Below are positions 32,917-43,668 of a stretch of 64,000 nucleotides of DNA, piece after piece. How positions within the stretch are numbered: the first letter of the stretch is position 1; each line of letters starts with the position of its first letter. Source of the DNA: Euptelea pleiosperma (lineage: Eukaryota > Streptophyta > Magnoliopsida > Ranunculales > Eupteleaceae). The stretch lies in the NCBI GenBank assembly GCA_035048495.1, contig CM068544.1, forward strand, positions 14,626,138 through 14,690,137, read 5' to 3'. The notes beneath the pieces are model-generated. The model was not told the DNA's origin. It saw only the letters and a program-made list of their open reading frames with translations, and ran no database searches. The position numbers were made by a program, and so were the translations under genes.

Positions 32917-34659
32917 TTATCCTATCCCTTGTCTAGGTATACCTATATAGAACAGGTCTTTCTCAGTGTAAACTGAGAGAAGGATAGTAAGTGCTCTTTG
33001 CAGACCCACAAAAACATGTAGTTCAGCTGGGAGGGATCGAAGCTTCTCAGTAAAGACTGAGATGAGAGCAGTAGTGGGTTCTCTGGCCATGGTTAGTAGA
33101 GCTGCAAACTCATTGAGTTTAGCGGGAATGTATCTAAATGGAGCAGACTCCTGCAGATCAGTAATAGTATAATTGTTTGACTCCGAGATGAAGTCAGGCG
33201 CAAAATGTTCTTCACACTGGGAGAGTTTTTCCTCGGGAGAGTCCTGAATTAGATTTTCTACGGCACACTGTTTATTGACAACATCGACGTATGGTGGCGG
33301 GTCAAAACTGTGGACCTTTTCCTCAAGGTTTCCTAATGTGAGAGGGATGTTCCAATCCCTACACTCAATGTGTTTATCCTCGGTGGAGAATGGTAGGTCC
33401 TGGGCAGCTGGAATCCCATTTTCTAGATATTGCTCAATGGTAGGAATATCTACATCCAGTGCAGATGTAGAATCATCAGAGATAGAGATGGATATGGGTA
33501 TCTCTGTGCTCGGTGCAGAAGTAGCTGCCCGTAAGGACACAATAGATGAAAACATGGGTTCATCACGATTGTTGCACAATCCAAGGGTGGTGGGGATGGT
33601 TAAGTCTAGTCTAATTGGGATCCTATAGTCAAGACACATCTCAGTGTTATGAATAGCTTCTTCCGAGTCCCAGATAGAAATAACAAAGGTAGATGGAGAA
33701 ATTGGCTTCTCTGAGAGAGGTTCAAGATTTGGTGCTTCCAAGGGCACCGAAGATGGAGACTCTAGCTCATCAATATTGTTGTCCGATCCATTGTTTTCAG
33801 TATCCTCAATTTTCTCTTGTAAAGGCTGGTATAGGATCCAGTTGTGCGACTCCTCATTATGGACTGTGGCCATGGTATTCCCTTCTAAATAAGCCATAGG
33901 TTGGCTAGTGAAGTTGACTTCCTCTCTCTCAGATTCTAACTCACCTAGACGATGTTCCAAGCTCTCCATGGAGTGCTGTTGTTGAATGATGTATTGCGAG
34001 AGGAGTTCTTCTAGAGTAGGTTTAGTAGCAAATTGTGGCGGTTCAGCTAAGGGAAGCTGAGGTGCCAACTCTTGAATGTAGTCCGACTGAGTATGAAAGT
34101 TATAGGATGGAAGTGACTCTGGGACTATCTACAAACTCTGAAAATCTTGCGGGGTCCACTGTTGACCAAAATATTCAGTCTGTGGATCTAACTGGTACTG
34201 CAACTGAGAGTACTGCCCATCATATTGTCTAGAAGGTTGGTGAAACTCAGAATGATACATATCCTGTTGTAGATTTTGCTGGGGAAAAGACTGTTGTTCC
34301 CATTCAAAGGTATTTTGACTTCCATTATCCAGATAATACATGTTATTGTAGGAGGTCTGCAGCAGAGGTTCAAATGTACTAAAATTACAGACCTCTTCCT
34401 GGACATGAGGAAAATATCCCACAGATTTAGAGTGATAAACAGGCTTCTGGACCGCAACATCAAGGGCGGAAACTGAGTTTCTCAAATCCTTAAGTAGGGA
34501 TTTTAGCACTGGATCGCCCTGTGCTTCATGTCCCCTCGAACTCTGTGAGACTGGAGTGTCATGACGACACTCAGGATTGGTATACCAGTGCTCAGAGTTA
34601 TCTCCTAGATCTTCAAAGAAATTGTGGTAGGTCTCGAATAGAGGCTGTTCAACATCCAT
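32917..34659 (-). pseudogene. LARD gag-like ORF, copy B (581 codons, one stop)
   Basis: This is the best-preserved version of the family's only long ORF. One frame runs from ATG 34659 to the stop at 32917-32919, broken only by TAG at 34129-34131 where copy D has CAG. From the N-terminus: an acidic/aromatic start (MDVEQPLFETYHNFFED), a Gln/Tyr-rich segment (about residues 100-200) with repeated PQ and QYSQ motifs, an LEELLSQYIIQQ helical segment followed by LEHRLGELESEREEV (coiled-coil-like), then an acidic region rich in P/S/T. The helical part recalls the end of gag in Athila/Tat-type elements. There is no CCHC knuckle, DTG/DSG protease, RT or integrase motif. It may make particles that use enzymes from a partner element. 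Confidence 0.7.
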
Positions 34660-36194
34660 CAGAGAGATGTGAGTCTCTCATACTAGGGAGATAGATTAAG
34701 TGGAAGAGAGCGGTGCCGTAGACTGACTCTCAGATCGAATCAGTCTCGGGTTGGATCAAATCCAAACGAGCATATGCTTGTAAAAACAAGCCCTAGAGTC
34801 GGTAAAAAATATGAGGACTACGAAACCGAATGAGCCTAGATGATGCACACTGAGCAACAGATAATCCTATTTCTAAACAATCAGGATAGTATTATGAATT
34901 ATCTTGTTTAGTATAGGGATAGTGTAGATTATGACAGTGTGCAAACCACTGGTTTATCTTCTATTACCCGCCGGACTAACTTTTCACTCTTTAGGTTCTC
35001 ACCAGGATACACTCTTCAAAGCAAATCCACTAGTACTAACTCAAGTTGACTGCAAGATAATCCGAAGCCTAGACAGACGTGCGGCACATCGGCTGACTTA
35101 AGTACGCCATAGACTAACCGGATTTATCAAGCGTGAAGATGAGTTTTCCCAGAAGAGGAGCTAGGGTTGGTTCGTGTTCCTAATCTGACACTAAGCTAAT
35201 CCAAAAGACAATCAAGGAAGCCACTTACGAGCTCGGTATACTTGAGTAGTAGGGACCTATGGGTGTGTTAGATAACAGGGACCCGCACTCATGGACTTAA
35301 TCGACTTGATCTTTGAAGGGGTCTCTTTATGTGGAGTTTTCCTCGAACACCAATCTAAGTGGGCTCTATTCTTGATTGATTTTAATTCTTGGATGTGGTT
35401 GCACAAAAGTTGGAATGACGAGGTGAGTGATGAAATCCCACCAGTTTCAAGTTAGAGCTGGGTTTGCTCTTTAATGTATTTTATTACGGCCAAACCAAGC
35501 AATTCCGATAATTTTTGCAAAAGCAAATAGACAATCGGCACAGTATTTTGCACAATGATCAAGATCGCACTCAAGGCGAGGTGTAGAAACTTACCTGCCC
35601 GTTGGCTACGCACGGGGTCTCCTCCGTGAGATAGGGAGGGGTATCCAAATGGGCTTGGGCCCGACTCCACCTTTTTGAGCTTTTGCTCCCTACTCACTTG
35701 GTAAACGCAATCCGCAATCACATTAGTCCACAATGGTCTATGGTATGTAATTGGAAGATATACCGCCTTTGGGGTTTCAAGAAACACTCAATGATTTAGG
35801 GCCGATATTATGAATTAGTTCCAATTAGGGTTTAAAATTCAACTTTAGCTATTCCCAAATTAGGGTTCGGAAATATCTACTTTTGAATTACCCGGAGTTG
35901 GAAATCTTCCAATTTGAATCAAATAACCAATGGTGATCTAATTAGAAATGGCAGAATTGAAATCTGACCCTAATACTTTTGGTATTTTTTTTAATTAGAT
36001 AATTATCTAGCAGTTATTCTAAAAGGAGAGAAAATAAAGTCCTAAGTTATTACAACTTTGCACTCGGCCATCCGAGGCATTAAAATAATAAGTGAAAAAT
36101 GTGAAAAATAAAATAGAAAGTTTCCGATCTGGATCGGATCTTGAAGATTAAGCAGCTTTCCGAATTCCTGTTCGTCTTTTTGCAATCCCGTCAA
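34660..36194 (-). other. Long 5' leader of LARD copy B
   Basis: About 1.5 kb between the PBS and the gag-like ORF, without a long frame. It is conserved with 12327-13856 (copy D) and more loosely with 46665-48405 (copy C). Confidence 0.6.
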
Positions 36195-36213
36195 CCGAGC
36201 GGCAACGGTGCCA
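36195..36213 (-). other. Extra PBS-like copy in copy B
   Basis: On the minus strand TGGCACCGTTGCCGCTCGG, 69 bp inside the true PBS and followed by TTTGAAA as at an LTR edge. The PBS neighbourhood is duplicated. Confidence 0.7.
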
Positions 36214-36263
36214 TTTGAAATAATGGTTCTCGTCGTCTTTATTCCTTTATGCGTTCCTGTACA

Positions 36264-36282
36264 CCGAGCGGCAGCGGCGCCA
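36264..36282 (-). other. Primer-binding site of copy B
   Basis: On the minus strand TGGCGCCGCTGCCGCTCGG, two bases from the LTR end. It complements the 3' end of plant tRNA-Asp over most of its first 14 bases. Confidence 0.8.
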
Positions 36283-37806
36283 TTTGAAAGTAGGGTTTTT
36301 CCGCGTCGTTGATTACGGAAACCCTTATATTTCAACAATATTTGTAATTTCTCCGAATTGGTTCACTTAATCTGCAAATAAGCAGACTTGCACAGTGGCT
36401 CGTGTCGGATATTGATAGTAGGGTTTTTCCGCGTCGTTGGTTACGGAAACCCTAGAATCAACAATTTTTGTAATTATCCGAATCTTGTTCACTCAAATCC
36501 TGCAAAAATCACAGGGTTGTACAGTGGCTCGTGTCGGGTATCGTCCGCACTCGGGGTTAGTGTGCGTAATTCAAAGACATGAAATGATGGATTTTTATCA
36601 AGAAAACATGGAGAGGTGAGAATGGTGATGGATTTAAAACATTCTTAGTGATTTTTAGAGAGAGAAATTACCACAAACAACCAAAAACACAAAAGTCAAC
36701 TAACAAATGCAAAAATAATAATTTTATTCATCCTCAATGAGTCTTACAAAATCAAATTAAATTCAAAAATAACCTAGAAAGCCATAAAAATTAGAGAGAG
36801 AAATGAGAAAAAGTAGAGATAGAACTATCAAAGAAGGCTATCCTAGAGAGAGAAACTATGGGGAGAGAGAAAGTGAGAATAGGAGTCTAGAGAGAGAAAG
36901 TGGAGAAGATAGAGAAATCTAAGAAAGAAATTAGAGTGAGAGGAAACCTACCATTTAACTGAACTTACCACTAGGATCGATCCCAATTGAGGGTTGGCTC
37001 GGGTCCAAACGTGAGCACGTGCAAATGTTGATGGAGTAAAGCATTGTACAAGGGAGAAGGGGTGGTGCACATCAAATGGTGGGATGAAAGCAAGCCTTGA
37101 AGAGGACCATGAGGAGCTTCAATCTTTGTTGCAGGCGTGCACTTGGTGTGAGGGACGGTGCATCAGGGTGTGGATCTCCAAGGAGATCGACCAAGAGATA
37201 GGCTAGCAACCTGAGTTGTAGGCTTGGTTGCCCGGTAAGGTCGTGATGAAGATGTGGTAGGTGTTGGCCAGTAGTCCAGTCTAGAGAGGAGACGGCGTGG
37301 GAGATGAAGCTTGCTGGAGTTGAGCTTTCCGTTAGTGGAGCAATAGTGAGTTGCAAGTGGTGGCAGCAATGGAGAGCAGGGGAGGACGTTGAAGGATGAA
37401 CGCCCACTCAAAGATGGGTTGGTGCGTGCAGTTTGCAAGAGGATGTGAACGGAGGTGGCTGGCTGGAGGTTGGAGCGGCACTCTTTGGGTTCGGATAGAA
37501 CCGTGAACATTTAGGTGGAGAGAAGAGTTGCAGGCGATAAGAATAGGAGAAGATGAAGGCGTGATGGCTTCTTGGAGATGTAGAAGACGGTGGAGATGGT
37601 GTGGGACGTGCAGGGAGGAGGGCGGACTTGCCGGAGTTGCAGGTCCAACAAGCTTTTTGAGAGGTTGCACGGTGGTGATGGCGGTGCTGTGGACCTCCAA
37701 AAGATATCATGGAGGACGCTGGAATCGGGAGAGAGAGAATGGAGGAGAGGGGTGAAATCGTTTTGAAGAGGCGGTGGCTTGCAGCCACCGTTTAAACTGG
37801 TTTTTG

Positions 37807-37834
37807 GCCGGAGTTGCAGGTCCACAACTCCGGC
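37807..37834. repeat. Hairpin of the GCCGGAGTTG type
   Basis: GCCGGAGTTG and CAACTCCGGC arms around an 8-nt centre. Confidence 0.8.
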
Positions 37835-37959
37835 TAGAAGTGGTGGTGCGGCTTGCGGATGGAGAGGGAACTTGCAAGAAGAAGGAGAAGCGGAAGAGAA
37901 GGACCAGAAGAGGAAGGGGCGCAAGAGGAGAAGGAAAAGGAGAGGAAGAAGGGGAGATG

Positions 37960-37987
37960 GCCGGAGTTGCAGACCTGCAACTCCGGC
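37960..37987. repeat. Perfect hairpin GCCGGAGTTGCAG, 13-bp arms
   Basis: GCCGGAGTTGCAG, 2-nt spacer AC, CTGCAACTCCGGC. Confidence 0.9.
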
Positions 37988-38065
37988 AGTGATTGTGGGA
38001 GAAGTCTCGTGGACGACTGCTGGTGCTGCCACCTGTGGTAGCTGCAGGTGGTGGTAGAGGTGATG

Positions 38066-38167
38066 AAAAGAAGAAGAAGGAGAAGAAGAAGAAGAAGAAG
38101 AAGAAGAAGAAGAAGAAGAAGAAGAAGAAGAAGAAGAAGAAGAAGAAGAAGAAGAAGAAGAAGAAGA
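38066..38167 (+). repeat. (GAA)n microsatellite
   Basis: About 34 uninterrupted GAA/AAG triplets. It explains the homopolymer frames on both strands. Confidence 0.95.
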
Positions 38168-38589
38168 GGCCGGCGAACCAGTCCGGTGGTGGCTCGCCGG
38201 AGATGAAGGAGCGGAGCAGAAGAGGAAGAAAGAGAAAAAATGGGAGAAGAGACCAAGAAGCCTCTTTGGGTTCTTCTTTATAAGGGAAGGGAACAAAACC
38301 GTGGGTTTCTCTATTAGAAACCCACGGTTTCTAAAAGAGGAAATTTTTTATTTTTATTTTTTTTTTTTTTTTTTTTGAGAAATGATAAGTGGATTGCGGG
38401 CTTGGGCTCGGGCTCGTGGGCCATTTGGCCATGAGATTGATTGGCCACTAGGCCAAGAGATGATGCCATGTGTTGGCCAGTGGTTGGCCAAATGGGAACG
38501 CTAAAAACGTGGGCCCTGAGTACATCGGCCATGGGCCAGAAGGTAGGTGAGTAGGATAGTGGGCCACTGGGCTCGATGGATGTGGGTTA

Positions 38590-38739
38590 GGGTGCGTTTG
38601 GTTGCCATGGGAGAAAAATGCATTTTTCCCCTTGAAATACCCATCAAGGAAAGATGTATTTTCCTTTCTTCGGAAATCGAGCTCTACGCTCTCAGCCACG
38701 ATCAATAATCTGAGGCATTACTCTACAATCAAACCTGCC
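38590..38739. mobile_element. Tourist-like (PIF/Harbinger) MITE, 150 bp, TSD TTA
   Basis: GGGTGCGTTTGGTTG at the left and CAATCAAACCTGCC at the right are inverted repeats with a few mismatches. TTA flanks both (38587-38589 and 38740-38742), the TWA target preference of PIF/Harbinger elements. No ORF. Confidence 0.8.
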
Positions 38740-39028
38740 TTAGGGACTGATATTTTACACTGGAGATCGGGTGGTTGATAGGATGGATGATCGACTGATC
38801 AGTAGCATGATCGGATGGTCGGATGCATAGAATTGATAGATCACATGGCGATCTATAGAGATTCAACGGCCCGATGGAAGATCCAACGGTCAGAAAGCTA
38901 AGGGAGATGAGACAGAGCCAATGAGCAGGAGTTCTGGGGTTAAGTCAATAGATTCGAGGACCGAGAAATGAAGAGAGAGAAAATAAGGAGAGATGAGAGA
39001 GAAAATATCAGAAAAAGTATTGGCAGAG

Positions 39029-39082
39029 GGTCATGAACCCTGGTTTTCCATTGTTCTTCACTTGAGCTTTGCCAATAGAGCA
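39029..39082 (-). promoter_or_regulatory. tRNA-like A-box/B-box pair in solo LTR
   Basis: On the minus strand TGCTCTATTGG (39082-39072) and GGTTCATGACC (39039-39029) are 43 nt apart. A TTTT run follows. Confidence 0.45.
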
Positions 39083-41125
39083 GGCCATCATTTGATGTGG
39101 CTTTAAATGCTTTGGTCCTTCTCTTGGTTATCAGCTCTCCCGCTCTCGTGGTTCCTTGGGCCAGCTCTTCGATCCTCTTTTTCAACCCGTATTTGGCCCA
39201 TATCTTCTAGTCATAGCCTGTTGACTCTTTAAGCTTTGATAATGGGCTTTCATGATCGATCTAGGCCCGCAAGTCTCGAGAATCATCCCATCGGGGTTTC
39301 CTGCGACAGAAGAAGCGCGTAATGAGACTTTATCAGAACGGCTTAATATCTAGACTTCCGAAAATGTGTTTAATGCATGCAAATATACCATTTCGTCCAG
39401 AAAAGTGTGTTCTACGCAACAGAAGAGACTCTTACGTAGAAAAGTAGGTAAATAGAGTATTTTACGTAGGAGAATGCAATAACGCTAAAAGGATAATTGC
39501 TTAAAATAAGCACTTTTGAGCGAATATCAGATATCGTCCGCACTCGGGATTAGTTAGCACAATAAGAAACAAGAATAATCAGAAAATGCTTGGAATAAAT
39601 GGAAGGGTGAGAATGGTGGAGGTTGATTTAAAATATGTTTAAGATTGTTGTTAAAACTATTAGAATGAAAAAAAAACATAAGAGAAACGAGAATGAAAAA
39701 CACAATAAATGAAAATAACTTAAACATGAATTTAAAACTTGTTCATTAAACTAAAAACAAATGCTTATAATGCTTGTTCAAATGCTTTACAACGGAAATA
39801 ACATTAAACCAAATTAATCTAGAAAGCCATTAAAATATTACCCTAGAAAGCATGTAAAGGTAGAGAGGGAAAGAAGAGAGTGAAAGAAGGTAGGAAGGTT
39901 AGAGAGATGAATTAGAGAGAAGCTTACCATTGAAGAGGTAGATAGTGCAACTTCTATTGGATAAAACTCAATGGGATTGAGGATTGTAGCCTTTGATTGT
40001 GGCGAATGGAATGGGCAGCAAGGAGACGTTGCTGTTTGACGCTTTACACTTCGAGGTGGAGGCGTTAATGGTGAGCTCGCCGGAGAAGAAGGGTGAAGAA
40101 GAAGAGAAAGAAGGAAAAAAGAGAGGAAGAGAAGGGGGAGGGAACCAACCCAAGAAGGAGAGAGAATGAATCTCTTATAGACTTTTTTTTTTTTCTTTTT
40201 TGCTTGTTGTAAAAATGATGACCGTTGGATCTAGAGAGATCCAACGGTTGGGAATGGGTTAGTTAGATGAGAGAGAGAGTGACTAGGATAGAGAGATATG
40301 AGGAGAGAAGAATCGGTTCAGTGAGACCAATTCTCTCTTCTTGTTGCAAATGGGCATGGGCATGGGTCATGGGTATGGGTCATGGGCATGGGTCATGGGT
40401 CATGGATCATGGGTCATGGGTCATGGGCTTAGGTCATGGGCTTAGGTCATGGGCCTATGTCATGGGCCAAGATAGATAGATAAAGAGAGAAATAGGAGAG
40501 AGGTGAGAGAAAAATATAAAAATAAAAGCATTGGAGGGTCTTGAACCCTGGTCTTTTTTATTCTCTCTCGTCTACTCCACCAATAAGTCAAACTTATCCT
40601 TTGTTGTCAATTGGTGTGGCCTTTAACACCTAAGTCCTTCTCTTGGTCTCCAGCTATTCTCTCTCTTAGTCCTTGTTCCGACTCTACGATCCTCTAGCTT
40701 TGCCCGTATATGTCTTCTATCTTTTTATCCTAGCCTGTTGGCTCTTTAAGCTTTGATAGAAGTCTTCTGTGGTTGATCATGGGCCCGCCAGTCCTCGAGA
40801 ATCGCCCGATAGGGTCTCCTACAAGTGAAAAAGCACGTAATGAGATTCAACTAAAACACCTTGATACTAGACTATCCGAAATGCGTATATTTCATGCAAA
40901 TAGTCGATTTTCGTCTAAAGAATGCATTCTACGCAATAGAAGAAACTCTTATATGGAAAAGTCGACAAAAAGACAAGTTTTACGGAGGAGAATGCGACAT
41001 CGCTATAAGGATAATGGCTTAAAATAAGCACTTTTGAGCGAATATCAACAGACCAATAGTATCAAATAATACATCAACACAACATGTACTACTGATCTAT
41101 AAAGTGAGAAAAAACAAAGCGTGTT

Positions 41126-41300
41126 CTAGTCATAATCATCCTCATCGTCATCGTCATCACTATCATCTCCTTCTTCATCTTCGTCTTCATCTTCTTCTTC
41201 ATCATCGCCAGCTGCTGAAGGCACAGTCGTCTCCTCAGGTGAAGACTCTGGATAGTCAGGATGCTGAGACCTAAGGAATGAAGTCATACGCTGCTGACGT
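41126..41300 (-). pseudogene. C-terminal tail of the Sirevirus additional ORF (separated by copy C)
   Basis: This minus-strand segment ends in a strongly acidic run of Asp/Glu and a TAG. It is the continuation of the ORF that starts at 55809, since sequence around the copy C insertion (41277-41300 and 54771 onward) was contiguous before insertion. The tail has QRQQRMTSFLRSQHPDYP and then the acidic stretch. With copy C in place the ORF is physically split by 13.5 kb. Confidence 0.7.
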
Positions 41301-43291
41301 TGATATTCGCTCAAAAGTGCTTAGTTTAAGCAATTATCCTTTTATCGGCGTTATCACTCTCTTACGTAAAATGCTCTATTTATCTACTTTTCTACGTAAG
41401 AGTCTTTTCTATTGCATAGAACACACTTTTCTAGACGAAATGGTATATTTGCATACATTAAACACATTTTCAGAAGTCTAGGTATGAAGACGTTATGATC
41501 AAATCTCATTACGTGCTCTTCTCTTGCAGGAAACTCGATCGGGCTATTCTCGAGACTTGCAGGCCAAAATCGATCATGAAAGCCCATTATCAAAGCTTAA
41601 AAAGCTCACAGGTTATGACTAGAAGATATGGGCCAAATATGAGCTGAATAAGAGGACCAAAGAGCTGGCCCAAAGAACGAAGAGAGCAGGAGAGCCAATG
41701 ACTAAAAGGCGGACCAAAGCATTTAAAGCCACATGAGTCAGCAAGGAATGATGGTCTACTCTACTAGAGAAGCGTGAGGATGGTCACAGTGAAGACTAGG
41801 ATTCTAGACCCTCTGCCAATACTTTTATCTCCATTTTCTGATATTTTCTCTCTCCTCCCCCTAATTTTCTATCTCATCTCTTCTTATCCTCTCTCTCTTC
41901 ATCTCTCGGTCCTCGGATCTACTGACCTAACCCCAGAACTCCTGCCCGTTGGCTTTGGCCCATCTCCCTAAGCTATCAGACCGTTGGATCATCCATTAGA
42001 CCGTCAGATCACTCTAAATCCGTCGGCCTGCCAATCTGGATCCTGATCCAGTCATCTTCAGTCTGATCATCAGCTAATTGTCTGTCACATCATCTTATGA
42101 GATGATGGATGATATTCGCTCAAAAGTGCTTATTTTAAGCAATTATCCTTTTAGCGTTATTGCATTCTCCTACGTAAAATACTCTATTTACCTACTTTTC
42201 TACGTAAGAGTCTCTTCTGTTGCGTAGAACACACTTTTCTGGACGAAATGGTATATTTGCATGCATTAAACACATTTTCAGAAGTCTAAATATTAAGCCG
42301 TTCTGATAAAGTCTCATTACGCGCTTCTTCTGTCGCAGGAAACCCCGATGGGACGATTCTCGAGACTTGAGGGCCCAAATCGATCATGAAAGCCCATTAT
42401 CAAAGCTTAACAAGCCCACATGCTATGACTAGAAGATATGGGCCAAATATGGGCTGAATAAGAGGACCAAAAAGCCGGCCCAAAGAACGAAGAGAGTAGG
42501 AGAGCCAATGACCAAGAGACGGACCAAAGCGTTTAAAGCCACATGAGTCAGCAAAGAATAATGGTCGACTTTACTGGAGAAGCGTGAGGATGGTCACAGT
42601 GAAGACCAGGGTTCCAGACCCTCCGCCAGTGCTTTTCTCTCTATTTTCTGATACTTTCTCTCTCATCTCTCCTTATTCTCTCTCTCTTCATCTCTCGGTC
42701 CTCGAATCTACTGACCTAACCCCAGAACTCCTGCCCATCGGCTCTATCTCATCTCCCTTAACTTTCTGACCGTTGGATCTTCCATCGGACCGTTGGATCT
42801 TCAATCGGACCGTTGAATCTCTCTAGATCCGTCGATCTACCAATCTGAGTCCCAATCAAGTCACCATCCATCCGATCGCCATCAGACTGTCTGTCACATC
42901 ATCTTGTGAGACGATGGACATCATCAATCCATGAGGGCCAATAGCCGGGCCCATCTTCATCGACCCGCTGTCCGACCAGTTAGTGGACCCCGCGAATTTC
43001 AAAATAATTTTAATTAAATGGGGGGTCCACTAATTGGGGAGATTCCCCATAGAAAAGTAGGTTTTTACTTAAAAAAAAAAAAAAAAAATTTCATATTTTT
43101 TATTTTAAAAAAATACCCTATTTCCATTAAAGGAAATAGGGAGCTTTAAAAGGAGAAGGATAGGGGTTCGTTTGAACCCTAATCCCCCTCCTTTCCTCTC
43201 CTTTCTCTTCCCCAAACCACCCCCCTACGTTCTTTCTCCTCCTTCTCTTCTTCTTCTTCTTCTTCTTCTTCTTCTTCTTCTTCCTCATTCC

Positions 43292-43315
43292 GGCCGGAGT
43301 TGCAGAACTCCGGCC
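43292..43315. repeat. Perfect hairpin GGCCGGAGTT, 10-bp arms
   Basis: GGCCGGAGTT, loop GCAG, AACTCCGGCC. Confidence 0.9.
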
Positions 43316-43641
43316 ACCTCCTTCTTCTCTTCTTCTTCTTCGTCCCCTCCTCCTCCTCCTGCCAGAGTTTGCCGATCTACCAGTGGTACAGCCTGTGACC
43401 ATCCACCCAGTACCGCCCCCATTCTCTTCTTCTTCTTACGCCCCCATCAACTCTCTTAACGGCCCCCATAAAACAGCTGCTGCATCACCGCCTCTCGCTT
43501 GCTGGTCGCCCACTTTTAAAGCTGCCTTTGGTTCGTTTCCTCTCGGATCAGCACCTGCAACGCCTAAAGGAGAAGCTGTTCTTATCTCCTTCTTCACTGG
43601 GCTCCTTACGGCGATGCATACCAGCAAAGCATGCTCCACCG

Positions 43642-43668
43642 ACCGGAGTTGCAACCTGCAACTCCGGT
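43642..43668. repeat. Perfect hairpin ACCGGAGTTGCA, 12-bp arms
   Basis: ACCGGAGTTGCA, spacer ACC, TGCAACTCCGGT. Confidence 0.9.

Larger units (their letters stand above)
36413..39529 (-). repeat. Solo LTR (long type) inside copy B, TSD GATAT
   Basis: It runs TGATAGTAGGG...GCGAATATCA in plus-strand order and is flanked by GATAT at 36408-36412 and 39530-39534. It is 3117 bp including a 150-bp MITE. It holds hairpins at 37807-37834 and 37960-37987, a (GAA)n tract at about 38066-38167, and an A/B-box pair at 39029-39082. The long Ser/Lys frames here come from the trinucleotide repeat. Confidence 0.92.
29296..41047 (-). mobile_element. LARD copy B, complete, TSD ACAGA, with nested solo LTR
   Basis: ACAGA at 29291-29295 and 41048-41052 flanks TG...CA ends. 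Minus-strand order is 5' LTR (36285-41047, interrupted), PBS (36264-36282), leader, gag-like ORF (34659-32917), small ORF (32136-31786), PPT (30957-30970), 3' LTR (29296-30956). Without the nested solo LTR the element is about 8.6 kb. The two LTRs look nearly identical by eye, which suggests a fairly recent insertion. No pol genes are present. Confidence 0.93.
36285..41047 (-). repeat. 5' LTR of copy B, interrupted by a solo LTR
   Basis: The LTR halves are 36285-36412 and 39535-41047, about 1641 bp joined. They match the 3' LTR closely. The CATGGG minisatellite (about 40348-40465) has a different copy number from that in the 3' LTR. Confidence 0.93.

Noticed and set aside
38040..38170. CRISPR-like or satellite array
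   Set aside because: A simple trinucleotide repeat without spacers, and the genome is a plant.
37511..38296. Long Ser-rich and Lys-rich frames on both strands
   Set aside because: They are produced by the (GAA)n microsatellite and purine-rich LTR sequence, with no conserved frame between LTR copies.
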